This document shows positions 16,371-25,498 of a stretch of DNA of 64,000 nt, in pieces. Position 1 is the stretch's first letter. Every line of letters starts with the position of its first letter. The notes beneath the pieces were generated by a model. It worked only from the letters and a program-made list of their open reading frames with translations. It ran no database searches and was not told the origin of the DNA. Origin of the DNA: Martinezella tropici (GTDB lineage: Bacteria; Pseudomonadota; Alphaproteobacteria; Rhizobiales; Rhizobiaceae). Position numbers and translations under genes: made by a program. The stretch lies in assembly GCF_003287875.1 (NCBI RefSeq), contig NZ_QMKK01000038.1, forward strand, positions 62,001 through 126,000, in the 5' to 3' direction.

Positions 16371-17135
16371 ATGTGCGGACGTTTCGCTTTGACATCGACG
16401 GCAGATCACGTGGGGGAAGCGCTCGGCGTCCTGCTGAACGAGGCTTTCCCCGCGCGCTATAATATCGCACCGACGCAGCCGATCCTTGTCGTCATATCGG
16501 GCGACAGGCAGCGGCCGGGCAGCAACATGCCGGATCGCCGCGCCTTGCTCGTGCGCTGGGGCTTTATGCCCGACTGGGTGAAGGACCCAAAGGAGTTTCC
16601 GCTGCTGATCAATGCGCGGGCGGAAACGGCGATCGGCAAGGCGTCCTTCCGTGCCGCCATGCGTCATCGCCGCATCCTCATTCCCGCTTCCGGCTTTTAC
16701 GAATGGCACCGCCCATCGAAGGAAAGCGGCGAGAAGCCGCAGGCCTATTGGATCCGTCCGCGCAGCGGCGGCGTCATCGCCTTTGCCGGACTGATGGAAA
16801 CCTGGTCGTCGGCCGATGGGTCGGAGGTCGATACCGGCGCCATCCTGACGACCGCGGCAAACAGCGCGATCCGGTCCATCCATGACCGCATGCCCGTCGT
16901 CATCAAGCCGGAGGATTTCGCCCGCTGGCTCGATTGCAAGACGCAGGAGCCGCGTGAGGTCCTCGATCTGATGACGCCGGTCCAGGAGGATTTTTTCGAG
17001 GCGATTCCGGTTTCGGATCGTGTCAACAAGGTCGCCAATATGGGGCCTGACCTGCAGGCGCCCGTAGCGCTCGATCCGGTCAGGAAGCCGGCGAAGAAGG
17101 CGGATCCGGAAGACGGCCAGCTTAGCCTTCTCTGA
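16371..17135 (+). CDS. SRAP/HMCES family protein (YedK-like)
   Basis: This 254-residue protein begins MCGRF, so removal of the initiator methionine exposes catalytic Cys2, as needed in the SRAP family. The family block (ARYNIAPTQP), active-site region (INARAETA then ASGFYEWHR) and the later HDRMPVV motif are all present. SRAP proteins form a covalent link with abasic sites in single-stranded DNA and protect them. ATG 16371 must be the start because of the MCGRF requirement. I saw no LexA-type GAAC-N7-GAAC box directly upstream. Confidence 0.93.
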   Translation: MCGRFALTSTADHVGEALGVLLNEAFPARYNIAPTQPILVVISGDRQRPGSNMPDRRALLVRWGFMPDWVKDPKEFPLLINARAETAIGKASFRAAMRHRRILIPASGFYEWHRPSKESGEKPQAYWIRPRSGGVIAFAGLMETWSSADGSEVDTGAILTTAANSAIRSIHDRMPVVIKPEDFARWLDCKTQEPREVLDLMTPVQEDFFEAIPVSDRVNKVANMGPDLQAPVALDPVRKPAKKADPEDGQLSLL

Positions 17136-17212
17136 GCGGCGGCCATTCAACAGGTGCGACCGGATATGATGCCTGCCGGCATTGGTCGGCGGCGGGCTTG
17201 GGCTCTATGCTG

Positions 17213-17353
17213 TTAAGCGATCTTCTTCTTGATAGGCTTCGTCTTCAGCATCAGATGCGCTGCAAGAACGGCTTTCAGGCCTAGCGGGCGGTAATGCTTG
17301 CTAGGGTCGATCTTTGCTTGCGGTTGTGCCGCCTGATCTTTCTTCTGTGTCAT
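17213..17353 (-). CDS. 46-residue basic protein of unknown function
   Basis: A short frame reads MTQKKDQAAQPQAKIDPS, continues through HYRPLGLKAVLAAHLM, and ends KTKPIKKKIA. It is strongly basic, with lysines at both ends around a short hydrophobic stretch. GAGGAG stands about 8 bases before ATG 17353, and the frame closes with TAA. The codon choice looks like its neighbours. It sits alone between the SRAP gene and pssA. I cannot assign a family. The ribosome site and protein-like composition support it as a real small gene. Confidence 0.6.
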   Translation of the reverse strand: MTQKKDQAAQPQAKIDPSKHYRPLGLKAVLAAHLMLKTKPIKKKIA

Positions 17354-17668
17354 GTCTCACTCCTCACCATGCTCTCCCAGAGCATTTCGCGATTCACTAT
17401 CAAGTAGTGCTGTTTTGTCGAGAATCATGACAAATCGAAGGCGTTTTCCAATCAGCTTTTGTGAACAACGACCATATTTCGAGAGATTAGCGCCGAATCC
17501 TCGTGTAGAATCCACACTGCCACAATGTTTGAATCCGCCGAAAAGCGAGACCTGGGGCGGCTTTCCATTCGATCCGCGACCGATCGCCGCGCCGCCGATT
17601 TAATAAGGGGAGCTTACAGACTTGCGGTTGCAGCGGGCGATGCCGGCAAAAGCGCCTCAGCGTCCTGA
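17354..17668. other. Intergenic region between the small basic gene and pssA
   Basis: This 315-base gap holds the promoter of the leftward small gene near 17360-17450 (AT-richer) and the 3' flank of pssA. No further gene, hairpin with a T-run, or repeat was recognised. Confidence 0.4.
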
Positions 17669-18529
17669 CTAGATATGGCGACCGATATCGTCGTTGGAAT
17701 CGTCGACATCCGGATCGCCGGGACCGTTGATGGTATAGGTCCCGTATTTCTTGGCCCAGGACCGCGCACCAAAGGGCAGGGAGAGCAGATAGGCGACGAC
17801 CGTCACCACCATGACATGCCACGTATAGCTCATCAGCATCGCGACGTAGACGACAAGGCCGAGCATGATCGGCAGAACCAGATCACGCCTGATGCGGCTG
17901 CCTTCCGACTTGCCGGACCAGACGGGCAGGCGGCTGACCAGAAGAAAGCCGATCAGAACGGTGTAGGCGGCTCCCCAATAGGCGAAGGTACGGTCCGGCG
18001 CCAGACCCAGAAAGCCGAGATAGACCGGCAGCAGTACAAGCATGGCGCCGGCAGGCGCCGGCACGCCAACGAAATATTCGGACTGCCAGGAGGCCTTGTG
18101 CTCGCGCTCGGCCATGACGTTGAAGCGGGCAAGGCGAAGGCCGGCAGCGATCGTGTAGATCAGCGCGGCTATCCAGCCAAGGGAGCGGGCTTGGTCGAGC
18201 AGGAAGACATAGACGACAAGCGCCGGAGCGACACCGAAATTGACGATATCGGCGAGCGAATCCATCTGTGCGCCGAATTTCGAAGTCGCCTTCATCAGCC
18301 GCGCCACGCGCCCGTCGATACCATCGAGGAAGGCGGCGACCAAGACGGCAACGACGGCAAGCTCGTAGCGGTTCTCGAAAGCGAGACGAATGCCCGTCAG
18401 GCCCGCGCAGATCGCCAGAACGGTGATCATGTTCGGCACGATCAGCCGCAGCGGGATTTCCCGAAGGCGCGGTCCACGCGCTTCGTCATTGGGCCCATGC
18501 GGCTCGAAAGGCGGAAAAGGCGTCTTCAT
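17669..18529 (-). CDS. pssA: CDP-diacylglycerol-serine O-phosphatidyltransferase
   Basis: This 286-residue membrane protein has the CDP-alcohol phosphotransferase signature DG-x2-AR-x8-G-x3-D-x3-D, read here from DGRVAR through FGAQMDSLAD. It makes phosphatidylserine from CDP-diacylglycerol and serine in the inner membrane, the first step to phosphatidylethanolamine. Several hydrophobic helices follow the motif. ATG 18529 begins the conserved sequence (MKTPFPPFEPHG). psd lies upstream on the same strand, 120 bases away, so the two pathway enzymes form one cluster. Confidence 0.93.
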   Translation of the reverse strand: MKTPFPPFEPHGPNDEARGPRLREIPLRLIVPNMITVLAICAGLTGIRLAFENRYELAVVAVLVAAFLDGIDGRVARLMKATSKFGAQMDSLADIVNFGVAPALVVYVFLLDQARSLGWIAALIYTIAAGLRLARFNVMAEREHKASWQSEYFVGVPAPAGAMLVLLPVYLGFLGLAPDRTFAYWGAAYTVLIGFLLVSRLPVWSGKSEGSRIRRDLVLPIMLGLVVYVAMLMSYTWHVMVVTVVAYLLSLPFGARSWAKKYGTYTINGPGDPDVDDSNDDIGRHI

Positions 18530-18649
18530 CTCGTTCGTGTTCCTGGAGCAATTCCAGCAAGACTGCGAAGCAGGGTTGCGTCTGGAATTGCATGAAAACA
18601 ATGATATGGGGCATTTCCGTAGCTTGTTAACGCGGAAATGTTCCAGGGT

Positions 18650-19348
18650 TCAGCTGCGGCGGCTAAGGGTTGCGCCCTTTGTCGAGCCGAATTCGGCGAT
18701 AACGGTTTCGCCGGCGATCGCCCGCTGGCCGACGGCGACACGCGCCGAAGCGCCTTCGGGCAGAAAGATATCGAGGCGGGAGCCGAAGCGGATGAGGCCG
18801 ATGCGCTCGCCGGCATCCAGCGGTTCGTTCGGATTGACGAAGCAAAGGATGCGGCGGGCGACGAGGCCGGCGATCTGCACGACCCCGATCTGGCCATGCT
18901 TGGTCTCGATGACGAGACCGTTGCGCTCGTTCTGTTCGCTGGCCTTGTCGAGTTCGGCATTGAGGAAACTGCCCTGGCGATAGGCGATGCTGGTGATGCG
19001 GCCGCGCATTGGCGAACGGTTCACATGGCAGTCGAAGACGTTCATGAAGATCGAGATGCGCAGCATCGGCTGGGTGCCGAGATCGAGTTCCGCCGGCGGC
19101 GTCACCATCTGCACGCCGGAGACCTTCCCGTCAGCCGGCGAGATTGCGAGGTCGTCGTCCTGCGGCGTCATGCGTTCGGGGTCGCGGAAGAAGTAGGCGC
19201 ACCAGAGCGTGAGGATCAGGCCGATCCAGAAGAGCGGCTTGAAGATCCAGCCGAGCACGAGCGACGCGACGAAGAAACCTGCAACGAAGGGATAGCCTTC
19301 CTTGTGTACCGGAACGATGACGTTGCGTACGCTGTTCAATAAGCTCAT
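18650..19348 (-). CDS. psd: Phosphatidylserine decarboxylase proenzyme
   Basis: This 232-residue protein is the short form of phosphatidylserine decarboxylase. Near the C-terminus the motif FGSTKGA contains the self-cleavage site between Gly and S222; the serine becomes the pyruvoyl group of the small alpha chain (11 residues). Upstream [13 protein letters not shown] matches the family core. One or two membrane helices lie at the N-terminus. It converts phosphatidylserine to phosphatidylethanolamine. ATG 19348 is preceded by GGAGTAGG. The downstream neighbour is pssA. Confidence 0.94.
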   Translation of the reverse strand: MSLLNSVRNVIVPVHKEGYPFVAGFFVASLVLGWIFKPLFWIGLILTLWCAYFFRDPERMTPQDDDLAISPADGKVSGVQMVTPPAELDLGTQPMLRISIFMNVFDCHVNRSPMRGRITSIAYRQGSFLNAELDKASEQNERNGLVIETKHGQIGVVQIAGLVARRILCFVNPNEPLDAGERIGLIRFGSRLDIFLPEGASARVAVGQRAIAGETVIAEFGSTKGATLSRRS

Positions 19349-19439
19349 CTATGGCCTACTCCGTTAGGGCACCCTCACCGAAAACCGGGTCGCGGTCGCG
19401 GGAGGAGATCATGCCGGTCAAAAGAATGCGAATAAGATA

Positions 19440-19634
19440 CGCAGTCTTGCTCTGATTACCAGTCGAGCGTGACTACAGGCAAACGCTGTCATGGGCAATG
19501 CTCTCGCACGTTCTCCCCCAACGCAATCCGCGTTGCGCCAAGATGCCAACGATCCCCTGACTTGAAAAGAGTTGCCTGTGAGAACTCGCATCAGATGCAA
19601 TGAAAGGCCGCCGAGGACGGCGGCGGCCTTTTCA
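19440..19634 (+). ncRNA. Candidate small RNA (terminator-ended, no reading frame)
   Basis: The 362-base gap between psd and the acid phosphatase gene has no coding sequence on the plus strand, yet carries a strong plus-strand terminator at 19603-19634. Upstream are two further small inverted repeats: CGCAA/TTGCG at 19522-19526 and 19533-19537, and GAGTT/AACTC at 19569-19573 and 19583-19587. Together they look like a short structured transcript. The start is my estimate; no convincing promoter was identified. A read-through hairpin with no transcript is the alternative. Confidence 0.3.
19603..19634 (+). terminator. Rho-independent terminator with no plus-strand gene upstream
   Basis: Perfect 11-bp stem (19603-19613 and 19621-19631; arm AAAGGCCGCCG), seven-base loop, then a short T-run and TC. 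No plus-strand gene precedes it for over 2 kb, so it ends either an unannotated RNA or nothing. Confidence 0.55.
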
Positions 19635-19651
19635 TTTCGCAGTTGCCAGGC

Positions 19652-19700
19652 AACAAAAGATCGAGCGGTTCAGAGCTTCCGTTGGAAAGCTGAGCCGCTC
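19652..19700 (-). terminator. Terminator-like hairpin after the acid phosphatase gene
   Basis: Imperfect long inverted repeat (19663-19678 with 19686-19700), ten bases past the stop codon, then TCTTTTGTTG in the leftward direction. Confidence 0.55.
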
Positions 19701-19710
19701 CAAGCCTAAA

Positions 19711-20409
19711 TCAGAGGCCGAGGGCGGTGCGCAGCTCTGCCTTGGCAGCCTCGTATTCGCCCTTGTAGTCGTCATGCGTCATGATGGTTTCTGCGATGAC
19801 CGTGCCCGCAATGTGGGCGGCTTCGATGTCGGAGGCGTAATGGATGCCGCCGACGATGCGGTTATGGCCATATTCCCAGGCGCGGCTCATGATGACGGCG
19901 CGCTTTTCCGGCACCATGTTCGACAGCACGATACCCATCAGCGTGCCGAGCGTGGCGTGGCCGGATGGATAGGAGCCGGACTTGGAGAGCGGCACGATCG
20001 GCTTGACCAGGTCGCTGTAGAGATGCGGGCGCGGACGCTTCCAGACATTCTTGGCCGGATCAACGACAGCGCCCTCGGTCTCGACGATGCGATCGAAGAA
20101 GGCGGAAAACTTCGGCAGGTTTTCCTTGGTGAACTTCGGATTGTCGATGGCATCGGAAAAGCGCCAGACATTCTCTTCCGCGTCGGCCACGGCGCGAGCA
20201 GCCATTTCCGGCGTGCGGGTCACCTGGATCGTCAGGATTTCGCCCAGCTCGGCCTTCATCTGCGCGGAATCATTGGCAGGCGGCGGCGGCAGCAAATCGA
20301 GGAGGTTGATTTCCCTGGCGTCGGTGAATGGCTTGGCGTCCTCGGCGAAAACCGGCGAGGCAAGGCCGACGACGAACAATATGCTTAAAGCTTTGGCAAT
20401 AGTACGCAT
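19711..20409 (-). CDS. Periplasmic class A-type acid phosphatase (PAP2 superfamily)
   Basis: This 232-residue protein has a signal peptide (LSILFVVGLASPVFA) and the three PAP2 phosphatase motifs in order: K-x6-RP (KNVWKRPRP), PSGH (SYPSGHATLG) and SR-x5-H-x3-D (SRAWEYGHNRIVGG). It should hydrolyse phosphate esters in the periplasm using a phospho-histidine intermediate. I chose ATG 20409, where the signal peptide begins. Its specificity is unknown; phosphate scavenging is the usual role. It stands alone, with a hairpin after its stop. Confidence 0.9.
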   Translation of the reverse strand: MRTIAKALSILFVVGLASPVFAEDAKPFTDAREINLLDLLPPPPANDSAQMKAELGEILTIQVTRTPEMAARAVADAEENVWRFSDAIDNPKFTKENLPKFSAFFDRIVETEGAVVDPAKNVWKRPRPHLYSDLVKPIVPLSKSGSYPSGHATLGTLMGIVLSNMVPEKRAVIMSRAWEYGHNRIVGGIHYASDIEAAHIAGTVIAETIMTHDDYKGEYEAAKAELRTALGL

Positions 20410-20541
20410 TTTGGGGGGCTCCGTTGAATGGACCCTCGTACCTAGCAAGCTGTCATCTCAGCCTCGTGACAGCGGTCCGTGCATAGCGCCACGCACCGGT
20501 TCCCATGCAAGGCCGCTTGTTGCGGGCTTTGCGCGGCTGCC

Positions 20542-22428
20542 TCAGCTGGCAGGCGCCAGCCGGTCAATAACGCCGAGATCGTCGCTTTCGCGCACCTGTT
20601 TCAGATGTTCCTCGGCCTGTGTTGCCTCGCGCTGTCGGTTCCACATGGAGGCATACAGCCCATTTTGCGCCAGGAGATCCGCATGCGTGCCGCGCTCGGC
20701 GATCACGCCGCTTTTCAGCACGATGATCTCGTCCGCGCCGATGACAGTCGAAAGGCGGTGCGCGATGACCAATGTCGTGCGGTTCTTCGAAACGACGTCG
20801 AGGGCGGCCTGTATTTCGCGCTCGGTCGTCGTGTCCAGCGCCGAGGTCGCCTCGTCGAGGATCAGGACCGGCGGCGCCTTGAGAATGGTGCGGGCGATCG
20901 CGACGCGCTGCTTCTCGCCGCCCGACAGTTTGAGGCCGCGCTCCCCGACCTTCGTATCGAAGCCTTCGGGCAGATTGCGGATGAACTCGCCGATCTGGGC
21001 GATCTCGGCTGCCGCCGTCACCTCCGCCTCGCTCGCGCCCGGCCGTCCATAGCGGATGTTGTAGGCGATGGTGTCGTTGAAGAGCACGGTATCCTGCGGC
21101 ACCATGCCGATGACCTTGCGCAAGCTTTTCTGCGTCACGGTGCGCAGGTCCTGCCCGTCGATCGTGATGGAACCGCTTTGCACGTCGTAGAAACGATAGA
21201 GCAGGCGCGACAGCGTCGATTTCCCAGCACCCGAAGGGCCGACAACGGCGACGGTCTTGCCGGCAGGCACCTCGAAGGAAATGCCCTTCAGGATCGGCCT
21301 TGCGGGATCATAGGCGAAATGCACATCCTTGAACGCAATCGCGCCATTGCCGATGACGAGCTCCTTGGCATCAGGCGCATCGACCACCTCGGGCCTGACC
21401 TCGAGCAGGTCGAACATCTCCTCGATATCGGTCAGGCCCTGACGTATTTCGCGATAGACGAAGCCGATGAAGTTGAGCGGCACGGAAAGCTGCAGCAGCA
21501 TCGCGTTGATGAAGACGAAGTCGCCGACCGTCTGGTGACCATTCAGAACCGACAGGCCGGAAATGACCATCATGACCGTCGTGCCGAGGCCGAAGATCAC
21601 GCCCTGGCCGAAGTTCAGCCAGCCGAGCGATGTCCAGACGCTCGTGGCGGCCTTCTCATAGCGCGCCATCGACTGATCGAAGCGCTTGGCCTCCATCTCT
21701 TCATTGCCGAAATATTTGACGGTTTCGAAGTTCAGCAGCGAATCGATCGCCTTCGTATTGGCGTCCGTGTCGCTGTCGTTCATCGTCCGGCGGATGGAGA
21801 TGCGCCAGTCGCTCGCCCTGACGGTGAACCAGATATAAAGCCAGACGGTCACCGCCGTCACGGCGAGATAGGAGAAGCCGTAGCCGCGCCAGAAGATGAT
21901 GGCGGTCAGCAGGAACTCGATGAAGGTCGGGAACGTGTTGAGGATGGTGAAGCGCACAATGGTCTCGATGCCCTTTGTGCCGCGTTCGATGATGCGCGAG
22001 AGGCCGCCGGTCTTTCGTTCCAGATGGAAGCGCAGCGACAATTCGTGCATGTGGACGAACGTCTTGTAGGCGAGCTGGCGCACCGCATATTGGCCGACGC
22101 TCGCAAACAGCGCGTCGCGGAGCTGGTTGAGGCCGAGCTGGATCAGGCGCGTCAGATTGGTGGCGACGATCAATGCGATGGCGCCGACCATGAAGGCCGG
22201 CAGGATGCCCTGCATGTCGAGCTTGCCGTTCAGCGCATCGACGGACCATTTGAAGAAATAGGGGACCAGCAGGAGGAAGAATTTGGAAGCCAGCAGGAAG
22301 ACCGTTGCCCAGACGACGCGCATTTTCAGGTCCATGCGCCCGGTCGGCCACATATAGGGCCAGAGATTGACGATCGTGTTCATCGGATTGCTGGAATCCG
22401 CCGATATTGTTTTGTTGCGGTCAGCCAT
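20542..22428 (-). CDS. Atm1/HMT1-type ABC exporter (fused permease-ATPase)
   Basis: This 628-residue half-transporter has six membrane helices (about residues 20-330) followed by an ABC ATPase with Walker [10 protein letters not shown], signature LSGGEKQRVAIAR and Walker B VLILDEATSALD. The N-terminal sequence (LWPYMWPTGRMDLKMRVV) and the SLLNFETVKYFGNE segment match the Atm1/ABCB7 group. Bacterial members export glutathione-linked metals or sulfur compounds and aid metal tolerance. It would act as a homodimer in the inner membrane. ATG 22428 was chosen because it starts the family sequence. Confidence 0.92.
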   Translation of the reverse strand: MADRNKTISADSSNPMNTIVNLWPYMWPTGRMDLKMRVVWATVFLLASKFFLLLVPYFFKWSVDALNGKLDMQGILPAFMVGAIALIVATNLTRLIQLGLNQLRDALFASVGQYAVRQLAYKTFVHMHELSLRFHLERKTGGLSRIIERGTKGIETIVRFTILNTFPTFIEFLLTAIIFWRGYGFSYLAVTAVTVWLYIWFTVRASDWRISIRRTMNDSDTDANTKAIDSLLNFETVKYFGNEEMEAKRFDQSMARYEKAATSVWTSLGWLNFGQGVIFGLGTTVMMVISGLSVLNGHQTVGDFVFINAMLLQLSVPLNFIGFVYREIRQGLTDIEEMFDLLEVRPEVVDAPDAKELVIGNGAIAFKDVHFAYDPARPILKGISFEVPAGKTVAVVGPSGAGKSTLSRLLYRFYDVQSGSITIDGQDLRTVTQKSLRKVIGMVPQDTVLFNDTIAYNIRYGRPGASEAEVTAAAEIAQIGEFIRNLPEGFDTKVGERGLKLSGGEKQRVAIARTILKAPPVLILDEATSALDTTTEREIQAALDVVSKNRTTLVIAHRLSTVIGADEIIVLKSGVIAERGTHADLLAQNGLYASMWNRQREATQAEEHLKQVRESDDLGVIDRLAPAS

Positions 22429-22565
22429 GCCCGTCTCCGGCGAATGATTGGCACAGCCTGGCGTGGCAACCATTGCACGGCTGGCTGTGAAACCTTCGCA
22501 TGCGGGACAGACCGTTCGGCGAAGGCGATGAAGGTCGCGCGACGCTTACACTATTTTTATGACGC

Positions 22566-22603
22566 ATAAAAGCAATGACCAGACGCTGAGGCGCCTGGCC
22601 ATT
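22566..22603 (-). terminator. Terminator of the LysM gene
   Basis: Twelve-bp stem (22574-22585 with 22592-22603) including two G-U wobbles, six-base loop, then GCTTTTATGC in the leftward direction. It follows the LysM gene stop by about 30 bases. Confidence 0.65.
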
Positions 22604-22634
22604 GTTGATGGTGCCAATGGTGGGAGTTTCCGCC

Positions 22635-24689
22635 CTAGAGATGTTCGCCGGACAGCCGCTTGCGGTGAAGTTCTTCGGCATTCGGCAGCGCATCCTTCGG
22701 CAGGCCAAAGACCTGACCTGGAAGGATCCGGTCCGGATTGTTGATCTTGTCCTCGTTGGCCAGATAGATGGTCGTATAGCGCACGCCGGCACCATAGGTA
22801 CGGCGGGAAATCTGCCAGAGCGTATCGCCACGGCGAATGATGACGGCATTGGCGTCTTGCGAAAGCGGTGCCTGCTCCAGCGTTTTCGGGCCGCCGTCGC
22901 TGGAGGAAACCTCCACGTTCGGCTGCGCTGGTGGCGTTTGAACGGGAGCGGTAACCGCTGCGACAAGTTGTTCGAGGCCCGGCAGCGCCGCGCCGACCGA
23001 TTTCGCATCCTTCGGCAGGAGCTCCAATGCGCCCAGCGCCTTGGCCGCAGCTCTCGCCGCGTCGGCCGCGGCCTTCTTCAGGTCCGCAGTGGCATTGATG
23101 GACGGACGAAATTCCGAAAGCGATTTCAGGGCGATTTCCGTGCCGGAGCGAGCTGCAGCGAGCTGTTCCACATTTGGCTGCTTGCCGTCGGCAAACAGGC
23201 TCTTGAGCAGTGCGAAGGCTTTGCCGGCGCCTTCCTTGAGCTTGGCGAGCTCGCCTTCGTCGAGCGGCACCATGCTCGTGGCCGATGCTTGTCCCGGACC
23301 ACTGGCGGCAGGCGGCGTCTGAGCCGCCACCGTTACCTGATTGCCCTCCGGCCGCGTGAAGTTGACGTTGGTGCGAACAGTGACCTTGCCTGCTCCGTCG
23401 AGCACGTCGACGCGGATCTTGTGGTCGCCGACGGCAAGCGGCATTGGTCCGTCGACGACGAAATGGCCATCCGCTTCCGCAACGTTCTCGCCGATGAGCT
23501 TGTCGTCGGCATAGGCGCGCACCTTGGAATTCGGCTTCGCGCTGCCGGCAACGAAGATATGGTCGTTTTCGATTTCGACGGCGTTGACCACGACCTCCGG
23601 ACCTGCACCCGTCTTCGCAGTCGTGCCGGCTGCGGGGTTGGCGGATGCGACAACCGCGCCGTCCTGCTGCTGCGGCTTGGCATCCGTTGCCGTCGCAGCA
23701 CCGTCCGTTGCCTTGGTCTGCGGTTGTGCAGCCGTCGCATTCTGATCGGCTGATGCCACGCGGCCTTGCTTGACCGAGGGGGCGGTGATGATGCGGCTTG
23801 CGGCGCCCGGCTTGGAGACCATTGCGAGAAGCTGCGTCGAATCGTCCTTCGGCACGGAGACGGTGGCAACTTCCTCTGAGGTGGCAACCTTGCCGTCCTT
23901 GCCCGTCGCCCGCAGCATCAGCTCATGATCGCCGGGCGGCAGCGGGTTGTCGAGGACGGCGGCAAAGTCGCCGCTCGGGCCGACATTGGTCGTGGTGACC
24001 ACTTTATCCCCATCGACGATCTCCAGTTTCGCGTTCGGCTCGGCCGAGCCGGCAATGACTGTGGAGCCATCCGGCTCGACACGCAGCACGTCGAATGACG
24101 GTACCCGAGATTTTGCAGCAGCGTCTGTCCCAGGTGCCGCAGCTCCAGGTGCTGCCTGGCCGGTCAGTGCCGCCATTGCCTTGTCGATCGCGCTGCCGGC
24201 TTCCGCGGCGTTGTCCGGGAGAGATTGGGTGATGACGAGCGCCTTGGCCGCCCCGTCCTGTACCTTCTTGACGAGCCCCGTCGTTGTCGCGTCGATGCCT
24301 TGCGGAAGGGAGAAGCCGACGATCGACTGCAGCGCCGTGATCGCCTTCGTCTTTGCAGCGGCAAAGACGTCCTGAGCCGGGCTGGCGCCATCCTTGAACA
24401 ATGCCTTGAGATCCGTAAGCGAGGCCGTGGCAGCCCCCGTGAGCTCGGTCAGCTTCTTCACAAGATCGGCGGTGTTGTCGGCGCCCGATGCGGCATTCTG
24501 CGTGGCCTCACCGGCCTTCTGCGCGTTTTCCTCGATCGTATTCTTCACTGCGTCGCCTGCCTGATTGACGGCGCTGCCGATTGGATTCTTGTCGCCGTTG
24601 ATGCGTGGCATCACAAAAAAGACCATCAGCAGGGTCGCAATTGCCAACACCAACAGAGCCAGCCAACCGGCACGGTTCTTCATCATCAT
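22635..24689 (-). CDS. Membrane-anchored LysM protein with Ig-like repeats
   Basis: This 684-residue protein has one N-terminal membrane helix (AGWLALLVLAIATLLMVFFV), then an Ala-rich helical region, two Ig-like repeats (each with a LxIxxGDKVV-type and a GDHEL/GDHKI-type edge strand), another helical region, and a C-terminal LysM domain (VIIRRGDTLWQISRRTYGAG). LysM binds peptidoglycan, so it likely spans the periplasm from inner membrane to cell wall. Codon runs for Ala/Thr/Gln make low-complexity linkers. Three in-frame ATGs overlap at 24689, with GGAG upstream. No enzyme domain is present; a structural or adhesion-like role is inference. Confidence 0.85.
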   Translation of the reverse strand: MMMKNRAGWLALLVLAIATLLMVFFVMPRINGDKNPIGSAVNQAGDAVKNTIEENAQKAGEATQNAASGADNTADLVKKLTELTGAATASLTDLKALFKDGASPAQDVFAAAKTKAITALQSIVGFSLPQGIDATTTGLVKKVQDGAAKALVITQSLPDNAAEAGSAIDKAMAALTGQAAPGAAAPGTDAAAKSRVPSFDVLRVEPDGSTVIAGSAEPNAKLEIVDGDKVVTTTNVGPSGDFAAVLDNPLPPGDHELMLRATGKDGKVATSEEVATVSVPKDDSTQLLAMVSKPGAASRIITAPSVKQGRVASADQNATAAQPQTKATDGAATATDAKPQQQDGAVVASANPAAGTTAKTGAGPEVVVNAVEIENDHIFVAGSAKPNSKVRAYADDKLIGENVAEADGHFVVDGPMPLAVGDHKIRVDVLDGAGKVTVRTNVNFTRPEGNQVTVAAQTPPAASGPGQASATSMVPLDEGELAKLKEGAGKAFALLKSLFADGKQPNVEQLAAARSGTEIALKSLSEFRPSINATADLKKAAADAARAAAKALGALELLPKDAKSVGAALPGLEQLVAAVTAPVQTPPAQPNVEVSSSDGGPKTLEQAPLSQDANAVIIRRGDTLWQISRRTYGAGVRYTTIYLANEDKINNPDRILPGQVFGLPKDALPNAEELHRKRLSGEHL

Positions 24690-24841
24690 TCATCTCCACG
24701 CGGCGAAGTCGTCGCAACTCCTGAAATTGCTAGCGATTTCGCCTGCTTTTACAAGCTTTCTCAGCCATTTTCGCATGTTCCGACACAAGTTTTCCTTTGA
24801 AAAATCTTGACTGCGCATCTGCAGCATAGTTCTTTGCATCC

Positions 24842-25465
24842 ATGACCGACGATTCCACGCCAATTCGAACCATTTGCGTCTATTGTGGCTCGCAGCCGGG
24901 ACGCGATCCTTCCTACATGGCTGCCGGCCGCGAACTCGGCAAAAGCATTGCCGAAAACGGCTTGCGCCTGATCTATGGCGGCGGAACGAAGGGCATCATG
25001 GGCGCTGTCGCAAGCGGCGTGCTATCGCACGGCGGTCAAGTCACCGGCATCATTCCGGAATTTCTGGTCGACATGGAAGCGACGCGCCATTCGCTCGGTC
25101 AGCTCGACGAACTCATCATAACCCCTGACATGCATGCGCGCAAACATGGCATGTTCGAGCGCGCCGACGCTTTCGTGGCGCTGCCCGGCGGCATTGGCAC
25201 TTTGGAAGAGATTGTGGAGATCATGACCTGGGGTCAGCTCGGTCGTCACGAAAAGCCGATGGTTTTCGCCAATATCAACGGCTTCTGGGATCCGATGATG
25301 GAACTCATCCGCCATATGATGGAAGAGGGCTTCATCCATACCGCCCACCGCGTCCAGCCGCTGGTCATCGACAAGATCGCCGATATCATCCCGGCCATCC
25401 GCAAGCACGCCGCCGAGACGCATGGCGACCGCGGCGGCGAAGAAGCCGTCATTTCCAAGCTTTGA
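24842..25465 (+). CDS. LOG family protein (TIGR00730)
   Basis: This 207-residue protein shows the LOG motifs: GGGTKGIMGA and the signature PGGIGTLEE, which bind nucleotide monophosphate. LOG enzymes split cytokinin riboside 5'-monophosphate or other N6-modified AMP into base and ribose phosphate. ATG 24842 opens the gene, divergent from the LysM gene across about 150 bases. It ends at a perfect hairpin shared with the convergent rarD gene. In a plant-associated bacterium cytokinin release is possible, but the same family also acts on AMP. Confidence 0.92.
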   Translation: MTDDSTPIRTICVYCGSQPGRDPSYMAAGRELGKSIAENGLRLIYGGGTKGIMGAVASGVLSHGGQVTGIIPEFLVDMEATRHSLGQLDELIITPDMHARKHGMFERADAFVALPGGIGTLEEIVEIMTWGQLGRHEKPMVFANINGFWDPMMELIRHMMEEGFIHTAHRVQPLVIDKIADIIPAIRKHAAETHGDRGGEEAVISKL

Positions 25466-25475
25466 TTAAGGATCT

Positions 25476-25498
25476 GCTAACCAGGCTTGCTGGTTAGC
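25476..25498. terminator. Bidirectional hairpin between LOG gene and rarD
   Basis: Perfect 9-bp stem GCTAACCAG (25476-25484) with its complement at 25490-25498, five-base loop. The rarD stop codon (25494-25496) lies inside the right arm. Confidence 0.7.

Noticed and set aside
16330..16371. LexA box before the SRAP gene
   Set aside because: GAAC appears once, but the second GAAC at the required seven-base spacing is absent.
20479..22569. Long open frame opposite the ABC exporter
   Set aside because: Shadow of the Atm1-like gene; no motif, and its composition is that of a reversed coding strand.
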